Positions 5,932 to 13,870 of a DNA stretch of 18,901 nt are shown in pieces. The notes beneath the pieces are model-generated. The model was given only the letters and a program-made list of their open reading frames with translations, had not been told where the DNA came from and did not search any database. Every line of letters starts with the position of its first letter. Positions within the stretch are counted from its first letter, which is position 1. The stretch comes from an uncultured Campylobacter sp. (GTDB taxonomy: Bacteria; Campylobacterota; Campylobacteria; Campylobacterales; Campylobacteraceae), in the NCBI RefSeq assembly GCF_938045465.1, contig NZ_CALIBF010000057.1:1-18901 (forward strand), written 5' to 3'. A program made the translations under genes and the position numbers.

Positions 5932-7902
5932 GTGCGCGCAATATATAAATTATCGCTGATTGCTGCTATAGCGACAGCCGGGATATCGAGTGAGATAGAA
6001 AAACAAGGTAAAAGCGTAAATTTGGGTGAAATTACCGTAGTCAGTGCTACGGGCTATCGGCAAAATATTCAAGACGCACCCGCTTCTATCTCCGTTCTTA
6101 CGCAAAAAGAGATACAAAAGCGTAACTATCAAGATATCTCCGCAATGCTAAAAGATTTGCCGAGTGCCTTTACCGCAACGCTAGGTGCTGCATCTAGAAA
6201 AGGCATAAGCCTAAGAGGTCTGTCTCAAAAGTATACAAAAATTTTAATCGACGGCAAGCCTGCAACCAGCGATAGTGCCTATAAAGGATTAAGGAGTATC
6301 GGCAGCAGCCAGAATTTCTTGCCTCCCGCAAATGCGATAGAGCGCATAGAGGTCATACGCGGTCCTATGAGCTCGCTTTACGGCAGCGACGCTATGGGCG
6401 GAGTAATAAATATCATCACCAAGGGCTTTTCAAATGAGCTTAGCGGCAATGTAAACGGATACTATACTTTCGCTAAAAAATCGCAAATAAAAGGTGATTA
6501 TCAAACGGGTTTTTATCTAAACGGAGCTATCGTCCCGGACGTGCTAGGTATCGCACTTTACGGCAGATTTTTTGAAAAGATAGAGGACAAAGAGCCTTAT
6601 GCGAATAGAAATAATGAAGAGACGAATATGGGCGCAAAACTGATGTATAACGTAACGCAAAACGATGAGGTAGCGCTTGATTATCGTAAAGTAAATAATA
6701 AATTTAGGCGTACATACGGGCGTACGCGAACAACCTCGGGAGGCAATAACGATATTGCGAAAGAGGATATGAAAGGCTACACTGCAAGCCTGTCTCACCA
6801 GGGAAAATACGATAAGTTTATGATAGATAGCTATGCAAATTACGATAGCATGAAAGAAAGCGGCGCCCAGGATCTGCGTCTTAGAACGACTACGCTAAAT
6901 TCTAAAGGCTCATATTTTTTCGATTCAAATGCTTTGAGTTTGGGCGTGCAATACCGAAGCGAGAGATTAAACGAAGCCGCTACTACCGCAGATGAGGCAA
7001 ATGTCAAAAGATGGGATTATTCGATCTACGGCGAGGATGATTTTTATCTAACTGATGATTTAACGCTAACCGGTGGAATCAGATATAACCGCGATAAGGA
7101 CTATGGCGGCCATATATCGCCGCGCGCTTATGCCGTTTATCGTTTAAACGAAAGCTTTTCTATTAAAGGCGGCGTTTCGACGGGATATTCAACTCCGGAT
7201 ATTAAGCAGCGTAGCGAGGGCCTTGCCCTGCCGTTTGCAGGAGGTCAGGGAGCGCAGATCGGCAGAAGCTCTCTAAAGCCTGAAAGCAGCATAAGCTACG
7301 AAGGCGGGTTTTCTTACGACGATAACGATAAATTTAACTTTAGTGCTACTGCGTTTTATACCGAAATCAAAGATGGAATTTCTACCAAATTAATTTGCCG
7401 TCCAAGACCGGGAAATCCTTGCGTACATAACGGCAAAACTTACAGGCGCGGTATTTGGGACACTATAAATATCGGAGAAGCCGAGGTTAGGGGTCTAGAG
7501 CTAAGTAGCGATTATCAAATTTTAGATAATTTGAAGCTGCATGCAAACTACGCCTATACGAAATCCGAGCAAAAAACGGGTAGCGAGAAGGGTAAAACCT
7601 TAAATAATTTTCCAATCCATTCGGTAAAGCTAGGATTTGATTACGACGTAAGCTCCAAGCTAAACTTATGGTCGCAAATAAATTATTATAGTAGGACGCG
7701 CGATAGCCTAAGCTACGATGAGGATATCCGCTCATACACGCTTTTTGATCTGGGCGCGAGCTATAAAGTTACAAAAGACGCAAGTTTAAATTTTACGCTT
7801 TATAACATATTCAACGAATTCGTACTAACGCGCTCGGGAAATTATCAAATGATGGTCGTAGACGGGATGAAGGCGCAGGTTGGATTTAACGTGAATTTTT
7901 AA
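5932..7902 (+). CDS. TonB-dependent outer-membrane siderophore receptor (CirA/FepA-like)
   Basis: A 656-residue receptor for energy-dependent import of a ferric siderophore, probably catecholate-type, through the outer membrane. A signal peptide of about 20 residues is followed by a TonB-box-like segment (EITVVS, about 33-38). The plug domain (about 45-165) has the CirA/FepA-type motifs ILIDGKP and AIERIEVIRGPMSSLYGSDA. A 22-strand barrel is expected after that, ending in the aromatic terminus GFNVNF. Cys489 and Cys497 (CRPRPGNPC) could form a disulfide in an external loop, as in FepA. The start is GTG with AAGGGG 5 bases upstream; no better ATG is seen. The adjoining AraC gene and PepSY gene support an iron-uptake role. 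The exact ligand is unknown. Confidence 0.92.
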   Translation: MRAIYKLSLIAAIATAGISSEIEKQGKSVNLGEITVVSATGYRQNIQDAPASISVLTQKEIQKRNYQDISAMLKDLPSAFTATLGAASRKGISLRGLSQKYTKILIDGKPATSDSAYKGLRSIGSSQNFLPPANAIERIEVIRGPMSSLYGSDAMGGVINIITKGFSNELSGNVNGYYTFAKKSQIKGDYQTGFYLNGAIVPDVLGIALYGRFFEKIEDKEPYANRNNEETNMGAKLMYNVTQNDEVALDYRKVNNKFRRTYGRTRTTSGGNNDIAKEDMKGYTASLSHQGKYDKFMIDSYANYDSMKESGAQDLRLRTTTLNSKGSYFFDSNALSLGVQYRSERLNEAATTADEANVKRWDYSIYGEDDFYLTDDLTLTGGIRYNRDKDYGGHISPRAYAVYRLNESFSIKGGVSTGYSTPDIKQRSEGLALPFAGGQGAQIGRSSLKPESSISYEGGFSYDDNDKFNFSATAFYTEIKDGISTKLICRPRPGNPCVHNGKTYRRGIWDTINIGEAEVRGLELSSDYQILDNLKLHANYAYTKSEQKTGSEKGKTLNNFPIHSVKLGFDYDVSSKLNLWSQINYYSRTRDSLSYDEDIRSYTLFDLGASYKVTKDASLNFTLYNIFNEFVLTRSGNYQMMVVDGMKAQVGFNVNF

Positions 7903-7952
7903 ATTCGCGGCGCATAAAATTTCGTCTGCGGATTTAAAATTTAAGGAAATTA

Positions 7953-9098
7953 ATGGCGATTCTAAAAAGGAAAAAATTTTGGTTCAATGTCCACCTTATT
8001 TTGACGCTTATATGCTGTGTGCCGATCTTAATCATAGCCCTTAGTGGCGCTATTATCTCGTATCATGATGAGATTATAGATGCGTTAAATCAAAGCAAAT
8101 CTTTCGTGAGTCCGAGCGGAAAAGATGCCCTCGAACCCGCCGAAATTTTAAATATTTTCAGAAAAGTCAAGCCCGGTTTTACGCTCAGTTATTATAGAAT
8201 TCCTCAAAATAAAAATGAGGCGATTAGGCTTTCCGGTACAGATTCTAGCGGCGAGTTTAAATCATATTTTATAGATCCTTATAGCGGCGAAATTACTTCG
8301 GAAAACATAGGCGATACGTTTATCGGCGTAGCGCTAAATCTACATACTAATCTAGGATTTGGGCTAAGCAAAAACGAAACTCTGCGGCTAATAGGCAAAA
8401 ATATCGTGGCGCTTAGCACGGTTATGTTTATTTTAGTCTTAATTTCAGGCGTGGTGATCTATTATCCTAGCTTTAGAGGAAAGATTTTACGCGCATTTAG
8501 GATAAATTTTAAAGCGAGAGGTTACACGTTTTTATATAGCTTGCACGGCGCGGTCGGAGTTTTGCTGCTGCCTGTTTTGCTTACGATAAGCGCTAGCGGG
8601 CTTTATTGGTCGTATGATTGGATAGCCAAAATCACCAACAGAACGCTAGGCGAAAAGGAAATTTTTAGAAAAACGAGTTTTACCGAAGTACGAGGATTTT
8701 CGCTTGAGGATGAAGATAAAATTTTAAATTTGCAGACGGCATTTGATATTTTTAAGCGTGAACGCGGTGAAAACTACGAATTCTTTAACATCATCGCTCA
8801 AAAAGATGGAGAAAATTTTATGATCTTTTATTTCGATAAAGGCGAAGAGTGCGAAGAGCATATGAACACGATGAGTGTAAACGTTAAAAAGGGCATCTTG
8901 CGGCATGCTCGCTATGATGATGCGAAAAGCACCATGCCGCGCCCGTTTGCTATACATAAAGCCGTTTTGAGCGTGCATTCGGGCTATATCTTCGGCGAGG
9001 TGGGCAAGTTCTTATTTTGCGTAGCGGCGATTTCAGTGTTATTTTTTATAGTTACGGGATTTTGGATGAGCATAAAAAGAATTTATAAGAAAAGATAA
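7953..9098 (+). CDS. PepSY-associated membrane protein (PiuB-like, putative siderophore-iron reductase)
   Basis: A 381-residue inner-membrane protein of the PepSY_TM family. Helices lie at about residues 11-34, 149-171, 194-220 and 350-373, with two periplasmic stretches between them. The N-terminal KFWFNVHLILTL, the GLYWSYDWI segment and the terminal FFIVTGFWMSIKR are typical. His14 and His38, the His in YSLHGAVG and the two in IHKAVLSVHSGY are candidate heme ligands. Some relatives next to TonB receptors are implicated in reducing ferric siderophores. It lies 50 bases after the receptor gene with AAGGAAAT before the ATG, so the two are probably cotranscribed. The reductase role is inferred from family and context. 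Confidence 0.85.
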   Translation: MAILKRKKFWFNVHLILTLICCVPILIIALSGAIISYHDEIIDALNQSKSFVSPSGKDALEPAEILNIFRKVKPGFTLSYYRIPQNKNEAIRLSGTDSSGEFKSYFIDPYSGEITSENIGDTFIGVALNLHTNLGFGLSKNETLRLIGKNIVALSTVMFILVLISGVVIYYPSFRGKILRAFRINFKARGYTFLYSLHGAVGVLLLPVLLTISASGLYWSYDWIAKITNRTLGEKEIFRKTSFTEVRGFSLEDEDKILNLQTAFDIFKRERGENYEFFNIIAQKDGENFMIFYFDKGEECEEHMNTMSVNVKKGILRHARYDDAKSTMPRPFAIHKAVLSVHSGYIFGEVGKFLFCVAAISVLFFIVTGFWMSIKRIYKKR

Positions 9099-9157
9099 AT
9101 CTATAAATTCAAAGCGGAGAGATAGCTTATCCGTGGCGTAAATTTAAAATTTTATCC

Positions 9158-9177
9158 GAAGCGGTATCGCTTCTTTT
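9158..9177 (+). terminator. Rho-independent terminator after the iron-uptake module
   Basis: GAAGCG (9158-9163), loop GTAT and CGCTTC (9168-9173) are followed directly by TTTT. The opposite strand reads AAAATTTTATCC-rich sequence across the same hairpin, so it may also serve the convergent dehydrogenase gene. Confidence 0.65.
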
Positions 9178-9287
9178 CAGTTAATAAAATTTTATATACA
9201 GCGCTTTGAAATACTGCGTGCAGAGTCTTTGTGGACCTTGTGCCGCATCTTGATTTTGTTAAATTTGCTCCAGCGTTTCAACCGCGC

Positions 9288-10220
9288 TTATTTGCCGTTT
9301 ATAAAATCCCTGATATTTTGCGCGATCATCTTTATCAGCCGTTTGCGGGCCTCTATGCTCGCCCATGCGATGTGAGGCGTGATGACGACGTTGCGGCGAT
9401 TTTTCACGCGCAAAAGCGGATGATCCGCCCTCATCGGCTCTGTTTGCAGCACGTCAAGCGCCGCGCGTAGGCCTCGCTCGTCCACGGCGCGAGCCAGCGC
9501 CTCCTCGTCCACGATGCCGCCGCGGCCGAAATTCATCAAGATCGCCCCCTCTTTCATCTTCGCAAGCTCCGCCTCGCCGATCAACTCCGCCGTTTTTTGA
9601 TTTAGCGGGGCGTGGATCGAGATGATGTCGCATGCCCTCAAAAGCGCGTCCAAGCTCACTCTGGCAAACTCGCCGTTGTCGTTCGCGCCGCTGGTGGAGT
9701 AGTATCTCACGTTTGCGCCGAACGCAGCGGCGATGCGGGCGACCTTTTCGCCGATCTGTCCAAGCCCGATGACGCCGAATTCTTTGCCGTAAATTTCGCT
9801 GATGGGCGCGTCAATGTGGGTAAAAATTTCGCTCTCGCACCATTTGCCGCTACTGCCGTAATCCGCGTAGTATCCGAGCGCGTTGGTTAGCGCAAACAGC
9901 GACGCAAAGGTCTGCTGCACGACGCTGTTCGTCGAATAGCCCGCCACATTTTTCACCGCGATACCGCGAGCCTGCGCGGCCTGCATGTCGATGTTATTCG
10001 TGCCAGTGGCGCTGACGCAGATCAGCTTAAGCGCGGTTTGCGCCATGATCTCATCCGTGATTAGGACTTTGTTGGTTATGGCGACGTCTGCGCCCGCTAG
10101 GCGCTGCGCGGTTTGCGCGGGCTCGGTCATCTCGTAGCTTTCAAACTCGCCCAAGCTCGCGATCTCGCTAAGATCGGCATCGGCTCCCAGCGTCGCGGCA
10201 TCCAAACATACGATTTTCAT
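9288..10220 (-). CDS. D-2-hydroxyacid dehydrogenase (NAD-binding)
   Basis: A 310-residue member of the D-isomer-specific 2-hydroxyacid dehydrogenase family, which interconverts 2-keto acids and D-2-hydroxy acids with NAD(H) in the cytoplasm. The Rossmann motif is GLGQIG (152-157) within FGVIGLGQIGEKVA. The catalytic triad is present: Arg233 in NFGRGGIVDEEAL, Glu261 in ALDVLQTEP and His283 in TPHIAW. The N-terminal catalytic half includes SATGTNNID. Length is normal. The start is supported by AAAGGGGA upstream. It is the last gene of a minus-strand set matching the C. jejuni order I recall (Cj0371-Cj0373), but a 600-base spacer separates it from the previous gene. Substrate (hydroxypyruvate, pyruvate, glycerate or other) cannot be fixed from sequence. 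Confidence 0.9.
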   Translation of the reverse strand: MKIVCLDAATLGADADLSEIASLGEFESYEMTEPAQTAQRLAGADVAITNKVLITDEIMAQTALKLICVSATGTNNIDMQAAQARGIAVKNVAGYSTNSVVQQTFASLFALTNALGYYADYGSSGKWCESEIFTHIDAPISEIYGKEFGVIGLGQIGEKVARIAAAFGANVRYYSTSGANDNGEFARVSLDALLRACDIISIHAPLNQKTAELIGEAELAKMKEGAILMNFGRGGIVDEEALARAVDERGLRAALDVLQTEPMRADHPLLRVKNRRNVVITPHIAWASIEARKRLIKMIAQNIRDFINGK

Positions 10221-10328
10221 ATTTTCCCCTTTGCGTTTAAAAATTTTAAGTCGTAGCAGCGCGGCTAAATTTAGCCGTTAAATTCCATTGCGCGATTCGG
10301 AGCACGGCGCTTAAACGGCAAATTTTAA

Positions 10329-10422
10329 CTCTGCAAATTTGGCTATTGCGTAAATTTGCTCTAGCGAAATTTTACTCTCGCAAAATTTAACTATCGTGAA
10401 TTCTGTCCTCGCGAAATTTAAT
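10329..10422. repeat. Degenerate 16-base tandem repeat, about six units
   Basis: Unit starts fall at 10329, 10343, 10359, 10375, 10391 and 10407; all units after the first (14 bases) are exactly 16 bases. Examples are CTCTAGCGAAATTTTA, CTCTCGCAAAATTTAA and CCTCGCGAAATTTAAT. The rough consensus is CTCT-CGCG-AAATTTTA. Units are diverged, so this is an old or selected array rather than a fresh slippage product. Confidence 0.75.
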
Positions 10423-10441
10423 GCTCGCAGCGCGCGGGGCG

Positions 10442-10690
10442 TTAAATTTTAAAATTCCAATTCATGCCGAAGCAGGCGTTAAATTTTACCGCCGCTGAAA
10501 CCTGCGTCTAAATTTAAAATTTCAATTTGCGCCGAAGCGAGAGATAAATTTTTGTCGCTCGCGCCTAAATTTTAAAATTTAGCTCGCGCAAATCTTGCTC
10601 CGTGCGAAATTTTAGCTCGCGCCGATTTAACCTGCTCGAAATTTTGGTCGCACAGAATTTTGGTCGCGCCGCTACGTTAAATTTCGCCGT
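10442..10690. repeat. Imperfect direct repeats of the same word family
   Basis: Two longer diverged copies begin with TAAATTTTAAAATT-type sequence and share GCCGAAGC followed by a second TAAATTTT block: 10443-10508 and 10509-10565, with a third start at 10566. After that, short units led by GCTCGCGC, GCTCCGTGCG, GTCGCACAG and GTCGCGCC precede AAATTTT-like words, with spacing near 16-19 bases. Confidence 0.55.
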
Positions 10691-10819
10691 AGCCTCCTAG
10701 CGTTAAATTCCGCTGCCGCCCGGCGATAAAATTTACTGCGGCGAGGGCCTTGCCGCGAAATGTATCACCAAAATGCTCCGCTCTAAAATTTCTCAAATTT
10801 TATAAAATTCGCCGTGCCG

Positions 10820-12004
10820 CTACTGCGCATCCTCGATGTAGTGCCCCACAAATTTTGAGAGATTATTGAGTATCTCGCCGCCCTTGCGGAAGCCCAGCGC
10901 GCAGCCCTCAAAGGCGAAAAACACCCCCGCTTGGTAGCTCTGGGCGCGCTCGTCTTTATTGAGCTCGTAAAATTCCTGATATAAAAATTTCTGATTTTCA
11001 TACTCGCCGCCGTTTTCCTCTATCTTTTTGCCGTCTGCGTCAAAAATCGCCACGTTCGCCCCCTCGCGCGCCAAAAACGGCTTTTTGATCATCTTTTTAC
11101 CGATGATCGGCGAAAAGGAGCTTTGCAGCAGCAGCGGGTGGTTCGGATACAGATCCCACAGGATTTTCATAATCCCCTTGCTTTGGAAAAGCAGCGTGTA
11201 TGCGGGGTTTAGGATGATCGCCTTTTGATTTTGCACGATGTTTTTTAAGATGAGCGCAAGCTCGCCCTCCTCGATCGCGATCGCCTCCCAAGGGATCAGC
11301 TTGAACCAATACTCGTAGTTTTCGCCGTCAAAAAACACGCCCTCTTCGTCGTTAAATTCCACCTCGTCCACGTAGGCAAAGCGCGTCTTAAAGCCCGCAT
11401 CCTCCGCGGTCTGCTGCAAAAGCTTCGTCGTCTTTTCGTCCTCGACGTTGCCCGCGACGCTGCTAAATAGAATTTTCCACCCCTCGTAAAATTTGGAAAA
11501 GTCCTCGAGCTCGCCGTCAAGCACCACGAGCCGCTTGAAATTATCGCGCAGCGCGTCGTAGAGGTCGTTGAACTGGCTCGCCTCGTCCATGCCGTTTTCT
11601 TTGAGCATCGCCCACTGGATGATCGCCGTCTCAAACACCGCCGTGGGCGTGTCGGCGTTAAATTCTATCAGCTTGATAGGCTTGCCGTCCAGCCCGCCTG
11701 CGAAATCGAAGCGCCCGTATAGGTGCCAGTGCACCTCGTTTTCCCAGCTTTGTTTGATTAGATCTACGAGGTTGAAGGGGATACCGAGCTCGTGGAAGAG
11801 GTTATTGTCGATGACATGCTGCGTGGCCGCGACAAACATCTCGTATAGCTCGTTCGCCGCTTCGTAATACGCATCCGCCTCCGCAGCGCTCACGCGTACG
11901 ATCTCGTCGCTGACATAAGGTGTTTCGTCGGCGTCCGTGTGCCAGTAAAAGCCGAGCTTTTCGAGATATTCGTTGCTTAACGGCGTTATCTTTTTTAGTT
12001 GCAT
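10820..12004 (-). CDS. Glutathionylspermidine-synthase-like ATP-grasp enzyme (YgiC/YjfC type)
   Basis: A 394-residue protein of the GSP_synth (ATP-grasp) family, similar in size to E. coli YgiC and YjfC. Such enzymes form an amide bond between a carboxylate and an amine using ATP, but the substrates of the stand-alone YgiC type are not firmly known, and there is no N-terminal amidase domain as in bifunctional Gss. Recognisable segments are HLYGRFDFAGG, LIEFNADTPTAVFETAIIQW, LFQSKGIMKILWDLYPNHP, the basic KKMIKKPFLAREGANV and YQAGVFFAFEGCALGFRKGG near the end. A YgiB-like or other small lipoprotein often accompanies YgiC; here the UPF0323 lipoprotein gene lies upstream. The start codon follows AAAAAGGAT on the minus strand. 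Confidence 0.87.
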   Translation of the reverse strand: MQLKKITPLSNEYLEKLGFYWHTDADETPYVSDEIVRVSAAEADAYYEAANELYEMFVAATQHVIDNNLFHELGIPFNLVDLIKQSWENEVHWHLYGRFDFAGGLDGKPIKLIEFNADTPTAVFETAIIQWAMLKENGMDEASQFNDLYDALRDNFKRLVVLDGELEDFSKFYEGWKILFSSVAGNVEDEKTTKLLQQTAEDAGFKTRFAYVDEVEFNDEEGVFFDGENYEYWFKLIPWEAIAIEEGELALILKNIVQNQKAIILNPAYTLLFQSKGIMKILWDLYPNHPLLLQSSFSPIIGKKMIKKPFLAREGANVAIFDADGKKIEENGGEYENQKFLYQEFYELNKDERAQSYQAGVFFAFEGCALGFRKGGEILNNLSKFVGHYIEDAQ

Positions 12005-12369
12005 TTTTATCCTTTTTTTAAAATTTTAACTCACTTGCGCCGCGATCTTTGCGGCCTTTGCTAGTTTTGATACGCATACGGCTTCGCGTAAATTTAAAGC
12101 GCGCAAGGCGCACGGCAAAATTTAATCAGCGTAGATTATCGCGGCGATTGCGCGTAAATTTTAGCCGCACGAAAAGATGCTCGCGGCTAAATTAAACGGC
12201 ACGCAGACGCTGTGGATCATGCGCGGCAGAAGCGATAAAATTTAGCCGAGCTTTACGGCGTGTTTTTGAAAAACCTGCGTCAAATCAATGCTAAATTTCG
12301 TGCAAATTTTAAAATTCTACGCGCTAAATTTAACTCGCCGCGTAAAGCGCTGTATGTTTCAAAGCGTGC
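12005..12369. other. Gene-free spacer
   Basis: 365 bases between the lipoprotein gene and the ATP-grasp gene on the same strand. It has AAATTT blocks and GCG-rich words but no convincing coding sequence, RNA gene or strong terminator. Its length makes simple cotranscription of the two genes uncertain. Confidence 0.55.
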
Positions 12370-12957
12370 TTAACCGCCGAAAAATCCACCGCTCTTGCCG
12401 CTCTTACTTCCGCCGAAAAATCCGCTTCTACCGCTTCGCGCCTTGGCGTTTTGCTGCTTTGCTTGATTGAAGCTATCGACGCTTCTGGAGTAGGCGCTCG
12501 GGCTTTTGTAGGCGGTTTGGCGCTGGCTTTGATAGGCTGGGTTGTTAAACAGCTTGCCGCCGATCCACGAGCCGATGATGGCGCCTGCAGCGCTTGCCAA
12601 GATCGCTTCGCCCAGGCTCATGCCGCCGCTGCTAAGCTGCGCGTTTTGGTTCGTCAAATTTGAAGTGCCGGCGTCGATTTTAGCGTTTTCTTCGGCTAAA
12701 AGGGCTTTGGTTTCCTCATCGCTTAAAATTCTCTCCGTGCCGTCGAGCGATCTTAAGATGATCTGGGTTTTTTCGCTCGGAAATTCCTCTAAAATTTTAT
12801 ATTTTCCCGGCGCGACCTCTTCGAGCCGCACGAGCGCGCCTTCTTGCAGACGGACATTTTGCTCCTGCCCCCTATCGTCGCAGGCCGCTAACGAGCCCGC
12901 CATAACAAGCCCGAAGCCGCTTACCAGCGCATAGCTAGCGATTTTGCGTAGTTTCAT
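12370..12957 (-). CDS. UPF0323 family lipoprotein
   Basis: A 195-residue lipoprotein. The N-terminal basic and hydrophobic segment ends in LAAC, with Cys26 as the lipidation site. The body contains conserved UPF0323 segments as I recall them from C. jejuni Cj0371: LDGTERILS, TSNLTNQNAQLSSGG and ILASAAGAIIGSWIGGKLF. The C-terminal 25 residues are a low-complexity Gly/Ser/Phe/Lys tail (SGFFGG, SGGFFGG). Its function is not established. Its ATG overlaps the TGA of the upstream HTH gene (ATGA), and the ribosome binding site GAAAGGAT lies inside that gene, so translation is probably coupled. GSP-synthase-like and dehydrogenase genes follow in the order seen in other campylobacters. Confidence 0.88.
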   Translation of the reverse strand: MKLRKIASYALVSGFGLVMAGSLAACDDRGQEQNVRLQEGALVRLEEVAPGKYKILEEFPSEKTQIILRSLDGTERILSDEETKALLAEENAKIDAGTSNLTNQNAQLSSGGMSLGEAILASAAGAIIGSWIGGKLFNNPAYQSQRQTAYKSPSAYSRSVDSFNQAKQQNAKARSGRSGFFGGSKSGKSGGFFGG

Positions 12958-13592
12958 TTAGATCCTTTCAGTGATTTTATATCTAAGCTTTGATTTATCA
13001 AAAGCTCGTTTCCCTCGACGCGGATAAACTCGCTCTTGCCTATATTTTCGATGATTAGGCTTTGCGCTTTGAGGCGCTTTTTGCGTTTGAGCGATTTTAC
13101 GAATTTTGCAAGGCTCGTCCATTCGCTACGATCGAAGGTTTTTTCTTTGATTTCGACATCATAGGGTTTGACCTCGCGACTTTTGTTCGAAAGCAGCGGT
13201 TTGTCGAAAAACGACAAAAAATACCTGAGCTTCTCATCGCGCTCTTTATACATCAGCTTGATTTCATCTTTCGAGGCGATTAAAATTTCCTCTTTTTCTT
13301 TGTGAAGCCTGTCCTTATCGCTTTGTAGCGCTTCAATTTTACCTTTTAGCTCGGAGATTTCTTTGATGAGATAGTCGATGAAGCTTTGAGTGCCAGCTGC
13401 ACCACTAGTGCGCGGGCTTTTCGCAGAGCTTTGCGAAGCGGGCTCGCTTTGTTGTATTTCATCATCTAAAAGCACGTAGCGTACGCCGCCGCTTTCCTCG
13501 GCGCGCAAGGAATTTCTGCGGATGCGGTTGTAGACGGCTTCTTTTGAAATTCCTAAAATTTCGGCTGCTTCGCCGATCGAGACTTTTTTCAT
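12954..13592 (-). CDS. HTH-domain coiled-coil protein, possible DNA-binding regulator
   Basis: A 212-residue protein of unrecognised specific family. Residues 1-45 form an excisionase/MerR-like helix-turn-helix (SIGEAAEILGISKEAVYNRIRR followed by a basic wing ending in VRYVLLDD). A polar linker (about 47-66) leads to a long charged coiled coil (about 70-125, including ISELKGKIEALQSDKDRLHKEKEE). The C-terminal part is Lys-rich (FVKSLKRKKRLKAQSL). This layout suggests DNA binding with coiled-coil oligomerisation. It heads a two-gene unit with the UPF0323 lipoprotein (4-base ATGA overlap). A nested inverted repeat lies 17-65 bases upstream and may be its own operator. The ribosome binding site (AAAAGG) is about 10 bases from the ATG, rather far. 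Confidence 0.65.
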   Translation of the reverse strand: MKKVSIGEAAEILGISKEAVYNRIRRNSLRAEESGGVRYVLLDDEIQQSEPASQSSAKSPRTSGAAGTQSFIDYLIKEISELKGKIEALQSDKDRLHKEKEEILIASKDEIKLMYKERDEKLRYFLSFFDKPLLSNKSREVKPYDVEIKEKTFDRSEWTSLAKFVKSLKRKKRLKAQSLIIENIGKSEFIRVEGNELLINQSLDIKSLKGSK

Positions 13593-13608
13593 ACAAAGAT
13601 GCCTTTTA

Positions 13609-13657
13609 GCGTTTTAGGTAATTATTGCTAAATTTGCCTAAAATAGGCATTAAACGC
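13609..13657. promoter_or_regulatory. Nested inverted repeat upstream of the HTH gene
   Basis: TGCCTA-AAA-TAGGCA (13635-13649) is a perfect dyad. TTTTAGGTA (13612-13620) is also an 8 of 9 inverted match to TGCCTAAAA (13635-13643), and the outer GCGTTT (13609-13614) pairs with AAACGC (13652-13657). The placement just upstream of the HTH start suits an autoregulatory operator. Confidence 0.4.
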
Positions 13658-13810
13658 TTCGTTTATGAAGATAGATCCCGCTTTACCGCAGCCGGCGCGC
13701 GATAAAATTCCGCTCGCTTACGCCCGCTAGATATAAAATTTCGCTTCGCTTGTAAAGCCGCGCAAAATTATTTTTTGCTGAGCTTTTAGAATTTTAGCCT
13801 AATAATGTTG

Positions 13811-13840
13811 CTTAATTAAGTATATTTTTTATACACTTAC
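13811..13840 (+). promoter_or_regulatory. Operator-like inverted repeats upstream of the TetR gene
   Basis: CTTAATTAAG (13811-13820) is a perfect palindrome. It runs into GTATA-TTTTT-TATAC (13820-13834), itself a dyad flanked by AAG and ACTT. TetR-family repressors usually bind such dyads near their own start. AAAGGAGG (13859-13866) is a near-ideal ribosome binding site for the gene. Confidence 0.45.
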
Positions 13841-13870
13841 AAAAAATTTTAGTATTTCAAAGGAGGCGAA

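Larger units (their letters stand above)
10221..10819. other. Long repeat-filled spacer
   Basis: About 600 bases without a credible gene between two minus-strand enzymes. Almost all of it is built from short units alternating a GCTCGCG-like word and an AAATTT-like word. The regular parts are listed as repeats. Near the end of the upstream gene, GCGGC (10738-10742) can pair with GCCGC (10752-10756), a weak hairpin that might terminate the ATP-grasp gene. Confidence 0.65.

Noticed and set aside
9231..9890. Plus-strand open frames opposite the dehydrogenase gene
   Set aside because: They are antisense to a gene with complete catalytic motifs and have no family-like features of their own.
10221..10819. 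CRISPR array in the repeat-filled spacer
   Set aside because: Units are short (16 bases), diverged and directly adjacent; there are no conserved repeats with unique spacers and no cas genes.
11028..11867. Open frames on both strands overlapping the ATP-grasp gene
   Set aside because: Their Arg/Ser- or Cys-rich composition is that of shadow frames; the long minus-strand frame has clear family motifs.
12451..12934. Plus-strand frames opposite the UPF0323 lipoprotein
   Set aside because: The minus-strand frame has a lipobox, family segments and a ribosome binding site; the plus frames have none.
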